In this document: positions 59,875 through 64,000 of the stretch, one piece after another
How positions within the stretch are numbered: the stretch's first letter is position 1
How the letters are laid out: every line of letters begins with the position of its first letter
DNA from: Clostridium sp. DSM 17811
GTDB taxonomy: Bacteria; Bacillota; Clostridia; Clostridiales; Clostridiaceae
NCBI RefSeq assembly: GCF_018861905.1
Contig: NZ_JAHLDU010000016.1
Coordinates: forward strand, 36,516 to 100,515
DNA length: 64,000 nt
Direction of reading: 5' to 3'
The notes under the pieces: generated by a model
Database searches by the model: none
Seen by the model: the letters and a program-made list of their open reading frames with translations, nothing else
Told to the model about the DNA's origin: nothing
Made by a program: the position numbers and the translations under genes

Positions 59875-60993
59875 TTAGAAATCACCTCGCCCAGTCTTTT
59901 GGACATTAACTTTTACATTTACTTCAATTTCTGAATTACATATTATAGAATTCCAATCTACTCCCTTTTGTCTACCATATTTAGCTGCTGCAACCTGACC
60001 TAGATCCAAACAATCAACTTTATATTGACTTTTCATTTTGGTTATAAAATCATCACACTCTTTTTTAATTTTTTTAGCCATATCTCGCTTAAACTCATCA
60101 TCTTTTTCAGGACTGCCTTGTAAATTTTTGTAAAGTGAATTTTCTATTATATCCCCTTTTAAATCAATATTTATAGTAAATTTATATTTATCATCTTTCT
60201 TAGTACAAGATATTTTCCTCTTGGAAGTTGCATAATAGTTAATATATTCTTTTGCATTCTTTTGTATTGTAATAATGCCGCGAACATTATTTTCTTTTAT
60301 CATATTCATTGTTTTAGAGTCGTCTATACTTATTTTTGTAACCATTTTATCTTTTTTAAACAAAACCATTCCAGTAATTTCAATTCCCTTATTTTTTATT
60401 TCAAGGTAAGGCAATACAAGGTTTCGTCCCTCACTATCAACTGCAAAAAACAAATCTATGACTTTATAATTATCTGAAAAAAAGTTATAGTATTTGGAAT
60501 TCTTAATTAATCCCTCTATAAAATCTCCAGAGCTTGGATATCCTTTTATGTTCATTTCAAGCATGTTTGATGCCTTATCTTTGCATACTACAATATAGGC
60601 AGTATCATTTAAATATGGATTTCTAAATAAAATATCTATCATATTCCTAATACCATACAATACTGACTCTTCACTCTCAACAACTACCTTTTCAGAACCT
60701 AATATGCTTTCCTTATCATCTATTAATTGTCTTGTCTGCCTTGTTTGACCAAAAGTTGTAGCAGTAGAATTTATTACACGACTCTCTATTTTTTCTTGAG
60801 GTTCAAATAAATATACTGAAAACAATGTAATATATTTTACAATATCACCCTTTATATCTATGTCTTCTCCTATTGCAGAAATAATATTCAATTGTTCAAT
60901 TGGTTGCTTCTGTTTTAAACCAGAGGAGAAAAAGATAGCAATCGTAATACATGTTAAAATTGTAATTATATATTTCTTTTTATTATTTTTCAT
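59875..60993 (-). CDS. gerC: Ger(x)C family spore germination protein, lacking the lipobox cysteine
   Basis: The 372-residue protein matches the GerAC/GerBC family (ISAIGEDIDIKGDIVKYITLFSVYLFEP, LIDDKESILGSEKVVVESEESVLYGIRNMIDILFRNPYLNDTAYIVVCKDKAS, and the Ger_C segment ending in VKVNVQKTGRG). It is the third subunit of the germinant receptor. Family members carry a signal with lipobox SGC directly before WDxREI; here the sequence is FFSSGLKQKQPIEQ, so leucine 26 replaces the lipidated cysteine. The gene starts one base after the B subunit stop and ends at the operon terminator. Symbol is by family only. Confidence 0.93.
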   Translation of the reverse strand: MKNNKKKYIITILTCITIAIFFSSGLKQKQPIEQLNIISAIGEDIDIKGDIVKYITLFSVYLFEPQEKIESRVINSTATTFGQTRQTRQLIDDKESILGSEKVVVESEESVLYGIRNMIDILFRNPYLNDTAYIVVCKDKASNMLEMNIKGYPSSGDFIEGLIKNSKYYNFFSDNYKVIDLFFAVDSEGRNLVLPYLEIKNKGIEITGMVLFKKDKMVTKISIDDSKTMNMIKENNVRGIITIQKNAKEYINYYATSKRKISCTKKDDKYKFTINIDLKGDIIENSLYKNLQGSPEKDDEFKRDMAKKIKKECDDFITKMKSQYKVDCLDLGQVAAAKYGRQKGVDWNSIICNSEIEVNVKVNVQKTGRGDF

Positions 60994-60994
60994 T

Positions 60995-62074
60995 TTAATT
61001 ATCCTTTTTCAAATAAATTACTAGTGTTATTATTGTCACATAAACTATATTAAATAAAACATATTTAGGAATTATAAATTTTAGGAAAGTAGTTGATGTT
61101 GAAAGGTTACTATATTTTAGGGACAAATAAAATATTAATGGATAAATAATATAAACAATTTTTTTTGTCTTTGTTCTTTTAAAAAAGTCCTTTAATATAA
61201 GAACTATTGCAAAATAGTTATTAGCTATTGTTTTGCAAATAATAAGGGCCCATATAACAAGAAACACAAACTTAAAATTGCTAATAACAGGTACTCTTAA
61301 AGTCTTAGCTACAATATTTACACACCATAATATTTTTGGAATAGTATCTATTCCCACATAATAAATTGTAATAAATGTAATCCAAGCATAAATTATTGCT
61401 GTTATTAAAACACCTTTTATTGATGATTTCATAACCTTTGTCTTATCAGTTATAAATGGATATATTAGAAATATAATTTCAATTCCTCCATAAGCAAAAG
61501 CCGAGTATTTGCTCGCCTTTAATATATTTAAAACTCCACTACCTAGTATTGGACATATATTTAAATATTTTCCTTGGAACACCGCAGCGCATAAAATTAC
61601 AGATAAAATAACAGTAAGTATAAACATTAATTGATTTACTCTTGCTAGGACCTTTAATCCTTTTATTACGGTATAAGCAGCTAACGCAAGTATTACTATT
61701 AATATCTTTTGTAAACTTAAAAAACTAACTATCAAAGTCCCCTTTATTAGACTAACTTTAAAAGCTATAGCTGTAGTAAGTAATACAAAATAAAATAAAA
61801 AAACAATATTTAAAATACTTCCAATAAATTTTCCAAAACACATCTTGCTTAAGGCTAAAACATTTTTCTTAGGATGTTTTTTACATAAAATCGAAGCAAT
61901 AATAACCATGTATAATGGATATATAGCTCCAATAAATGCGGATATCCAAGCATCCTGTTTTGCGAAAGGTACTAGATCATTAGGTAATGATAATATTCCA
62001 ACACCAATCATAGATCCAATAAGCAAAAAAGTAATCTCACCTGGTGTTATCGAGTTACTTCCTATTTTTTTCAT
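60995..62074 (-). CDS. gerB: Endospore germination permease (GerAB family)
   Basis: The 359-residue protein has ten predicted helices and the GerAB/APC layout (ITPGEITFLLIGSMIGVGILSLPNDLVP, RVNQLMFILTVILSVILCAAVF, and helix 6 with ASKYSAFAYGGIEIIFLIYPF). It binds or senses the germinant in the spore inner membrane. I start it at the ATG at 62074, behind GGAG; an in-frame TTG at 62089 is less likely. Its start lies 20 bases inside the end of the A gene, so the two are translationally coupled. Symbol is by family only. Confidence 0.93.
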   Translation of the reverse strand: MKKIGSNSITPGEITFLLIGSMIGVGILSLPNDLVPFAKQDAWISAFIGAIYPLYMVIIASILCKKHPKKNVLALSKMCFGKFIGSILNIVFLFYFVLLTTAIAFKVSLIKGTLIVSFLSLQKILIVILALAAYTVIKGLKVLARVNQLMFILTVILSVILCAAVFQGKYLNICPILGSGVLNILKASKYSAFAYGGIEIIFLIYPFITDKTKVMKSSIKGVLITAIIYAWITFITIYYVGIDTIPKILWCVNIVAKTLRVPVISNFKFVFLVIWALIICKTIANNYFAIVLILKDFFKRTKTKKIVYIIYPLIFYLSLKYSNLSTSTTFLKFIIPKYVLFNIVYVTIITLVIYLKKDN

Positions 62075-63569
62075 TTTTATTTTCTCCAAATTTATTTCTA
62101 AAATCAGTTTGTCTTACTGGGTTATTATTTGGTGTAGACTCAGGTCTCTTATTCATTTTCCATAATGGAGCTCTCACAAACATATCTTTTAAATCACCAT
62201 ATTTGTCTAATGGAAAATACGGAACTCCAAAACTATCTAATGAAAGAAGATGTACAAATAAAAAATACAAACCTGCAATTAATCCTAATGCTCCTAAATA
62301 ATTAACTAAAAATAATAAAGGAAACCCTAGTAGCCTTATTGAGATTGACATATCATAGCTTGGTACGATGAAAGTTCCAATAGTTGCAACGCCTACTATT
62401 ACTAATGTGCTTGGGCTAACCATTTTTGCCTGCAAAGCAGCATTACCTATTATAAAACCTCCAACTACACTTAATGTTTGAGCAATTTTAGTAGGAAGTC
62501 GTAATCCACCTTCTCTTAAAATTTCTATAACAACTTGCATAGATAATATTTCAAGAAATGGCGATAAACCTATGCCTACTCTCGATTGAACTATAGGAAT
62601 TATAAATCGAACTGGAATCAGTTCAGAATTATACATAATTAAAGTTAAATAAATAGAAGGCAATATGACAACTACAAAAGTTGCAAAGATACGAATGAAT
62701 CTATTAAAATTACTTACAATTGTTCTTTGATAATAATCTTCTGCTGCTTGGAAAAATTCTATAAACAAAGATGGAACAGTAAGCACAAATGGTGTACCAT
62801 CAACCATTATAGCAATTTTCCCTTCTAAAATATTTGATTGCACAACATCGGGCCTTTGAGTCACATATGATTGAGGGAAAATAGAATATGGATACTTTTC
62901 TATATATTGCGAAACCTCTCCACTAGATCCGATGAAATCTACGTCGATTAATGATAATCGATTACGAATATCAGCAAGCATATCTTTATCTACAATATCA
63001 TCAATATATAATAAAGCTATATCCTTTTGAGATCTTCTCCCAACAATTAGATTCTCTATTTTCAAATTTCTATCTTTTAGCGATCTTTTTACTAGACTTA
63101 TATTTACTTGAAGGTTTTCTACAAAACCATCTCTTGGTCCTCTAACTCCCACTTCATCCATTGGTTCTGAAATACTTCTATGTTCAGCACCAGCTGTATC
63201 TGCAACAATAAAACTATTTGCTCCATATATAAGAATAGCTGTCTGTCCAATTTTTATATTTTTCGCAACTATATTAACATCATCTTCAATAGAAATTTTG
63301 GACATTGAAATATATTTATCACATACATATTCATTAATCAATTCGATGGTACTCAAATCCTCATTAACTTGGTGCATTAAAGGATTTAATATATCTCTAT
63401 TTATAATATCTTGATTTACTAAACCATCTTTATATAAAAGTACGACCTCAATAGGGTTAACTTTACCAATATGAAATTTTCTGATTATAATTTGTTGGTC
63501 GCTACCACATAATTCCATAATAGAATTAATTTTATCCTTTACCTCCATAATCAAATCATCCTTCCGCAT
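62055..63569 (-). CDS. gerA: Spore germination protein GerA-family A subunit
   Basis: The 504-residue protein has a soluble N-terminal domain (about 1-290; for example LIVGRRSQKDIALLYIDDIVD) and four or five C-terminal membrane helices. The GerA signatures include LEGKIAIMVDGTPFVLTVPSLFIEFFQAAEDYYQR, SRVGIGLSPFLEILSMQVVIEILREGGLRLP and NAALQAKMVSPSTLVIVG. It forms the first subunit of a canonical A-B-C germinant-receptor operon; many clostridia use A-C-B order instead. GGAAGG lies inside the first codons, so a TTG at 63554 or ATG at 63548 may be the true start. Symbol is by family only. Confidence 0.94.
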   Translation of the reverse strand: MRKDDLIMEVKDKINSIMELCGSDQQIIIRKFHIGKVNPIEVVLLYKDGLVNQDIINRDILNPLMHQVNEDLSTIELINEYVCDKYISMSKISIEDDVNIVAKNIKIGQTAILIYGANSFIVADTAGAEHRSISEPMDEVGVRGPRDGFVENLQVNISLVKRSLKDRNLKIENLIVGRRSQKDIALLYIDDIVDKDMLADIRNRLSLIDVDFIGSSGEVSQYIEKYPYSIFPQSYVTQRPDVVQSNILEGKIAIMVDGTPFVLTVPSLFIEFFQAAEDYYQRTIVSNFNRFIRIFATFVVVILPSIYLTLIMYNSELIPVRFIIPIVQSRVGIGLSPFLEILSMQVVIEILREGGLRLPTKIAQTLSVVGGFIIGNAALQAKMVSPSTLVIVGVATIGTFIVPSYDMSISIRLLGFPLLFLVNYLGALGLIAGLYFLFVHLLSLDSFGVPYFPLDKYGDLKDMFVRAPLWKMNKRPESTPNNNPVRQTDFRNKFGENKNEKNRK

Positions 63570-63888
63570 AGATATAATCTTCTTTATTGGTTATGTGAAA
63601 AATTGTTGCTATATAAAATTATATCCAATTAAAATACAATATAATCATTTCGGATGATTATATTGTAAATAAACCCTATCTAAATATGTACTTAAGCATT
63701 CATGATATTTTTTCTTTTTAGTTAACATTAATTATGTCAAACTTAATAAATATTCCACATATTTGCCACGTAACTGACACACTCTTATACTATTATTTAA
63801 ATATAGAATAGAAGTTAAAGCAGAGCCCCCTTTGCTTTAATATATATAACTAGCGTTGATAATAATAGAACCTATAAGGGAAGCCATA
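63570..63888. other. Upstream region of the gerA-type operon
   Basis: AT-rich, no gene. It holds a long perfect hairpin (63635-63667) and a smaller inverted repeat TTAAAGCA/TGCTTTAA (63815-63840). I could not pick out a sigma-G promoter with confidence. Confidence 0.4.
63635..63667. repeat. Perfect 14-bp inverted repeat upstream of the gerA-type operon
   Basis: TACAATATAATCAT and ATGATTATATTGTA pair without mismatch around a TTCGG loop, about 65-100 bases ahead of the operon. It may be an operator or the relic of a terminator. Confidence 0.75.
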
Positions 63889-64000
63889 ATGAACTGCCCC
63901 CTGTCAAGTAGACAGTGGAAATAATTAAAGATTTCAAGCAAGGCGTCTATCATTTGGTAGGCGCTTTGTTTATGCTGCATTACCTAATAGATATCGCTGA
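63889..64000 (-). mobile_element. End of an IS3-like insertion element (cut by the window edge)
   Basis: From 63889 the sequence switches from AT-rich to more GC-rich: TGAACTGCCCCCTGTC and GTAGACAG resemble a terminal inverted repeat of clostridial IS3-family elements. A reading frame on the reverse strand enters from beyond the edge and stops at 63970. The other end is outside the window, so the identity is tentative. Confidence 0.45.
63970..64000 (-). CDS. Transposase C-terminus (partial, rest outside window)
   Basis: The reverse strand reads QRYLLGNAA followed by TAA at 63970. The sequence enters from beyond base 64000. A short tail of this kind, ending about 80 bases before a possible terminal repeat, is usual for IS3-type transposases. 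Only ten codons are visible, so the call depends on the element around it. Confidence 0.35.
   Translation of the reverse strand, partial: QRYLLGNAA

Overview
The window is AT-rich DNA with dense intergenic T-runs and hairpin terminators. It carries a tricistronic gerA-type spore-germination operon, CsxC-like spore exosporium proteins, a clostridial AdhE and a divergent membrane pyrophosphatase. All of this points to an anaerobic endospore-forming Clostridium chromosome. The species cannot be fixed from sequence alone.

Region 1 (1-11.5 kb): the start of adhE (its 3' end lies beyond base 1) has a textbook sigma-54 promoter and lies next to its probable sigma-54 activator. Then come a decayed fragment, a MarR/nitroreductase pair, an XRE regulator with a DUF3169-like membrane protein, a methyltransferase, and several small membrane or lipoprotein genes. 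A short hairpin repeat (TGCCAC...GTGGCA core) occurs five times between genes from 6.28 to 10.40 kb.

Region 2 (11.5-18.3 kb): a sugar-acid cluster (YiaK-like dehydrogenase, two YhcH/YiaL proteins, ACS-type MFS permease) faces a LacI regulator and carries three LacI-type palindromes. It is followed by an MFS exporter/TetR pair with a strong promoter and a large inverted repeat. A mannonate dehydratase gene (uxuA) at 29-30 kb may feed the same metabolism.

Region 3 (18.3-28 kb): two envelope-stress style modules lie side by side. The first has an intact OmpR-type regulator, a histidine kinase broken by two frameshifts, and a divergent three-gene ABC transporter of the lantibiotic-immunity type. 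The second is a complete Bce-type module (SRPBCC protein, regulator, kinase, ATPase, FtsX-like permease).

Region 4 (28-39.6 kb): a metallo-beta-lactamase-fold protein, uxuA, a HIT protein and a TerC-type membrane protein; then cell-wall functions, namely a PASTA Ser/Thr kinase, a large class B PBP, a CHASE3-like kinase and a membrane-anchored NlpC/P60 hydrolase; then a decayed small membrane gene.

Region 5 (39.7-51.6 kb): a five-gene set on the minus strand (response regulator, kinase, extracytoplasmic protein, solute-binding lipoprotein, UhpT/GlpT-type antiporter) looks like a sugar-phosphate sensing and uptake system. A lipoprotein gene, another two-component pair and a membrane pyrophosphatase with a K+-independence signature follow.

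Region 6 (52-64 kb): spore-surface and germination genes. Three CsxC-like genes lie in tandem, two of them recent duplicates with matching sigma-K-like promoters. A divergent gene encodes a Cys/Lys/Asp-rich protein with 16-residue tandem repeats. Next are an L,D-transpeptidase, a YdbS/YdbT pair and the gerA-type operon, whose C subunit lacks the lipobox cysteine. The window ends in what looks like the end of an IS3-like element.
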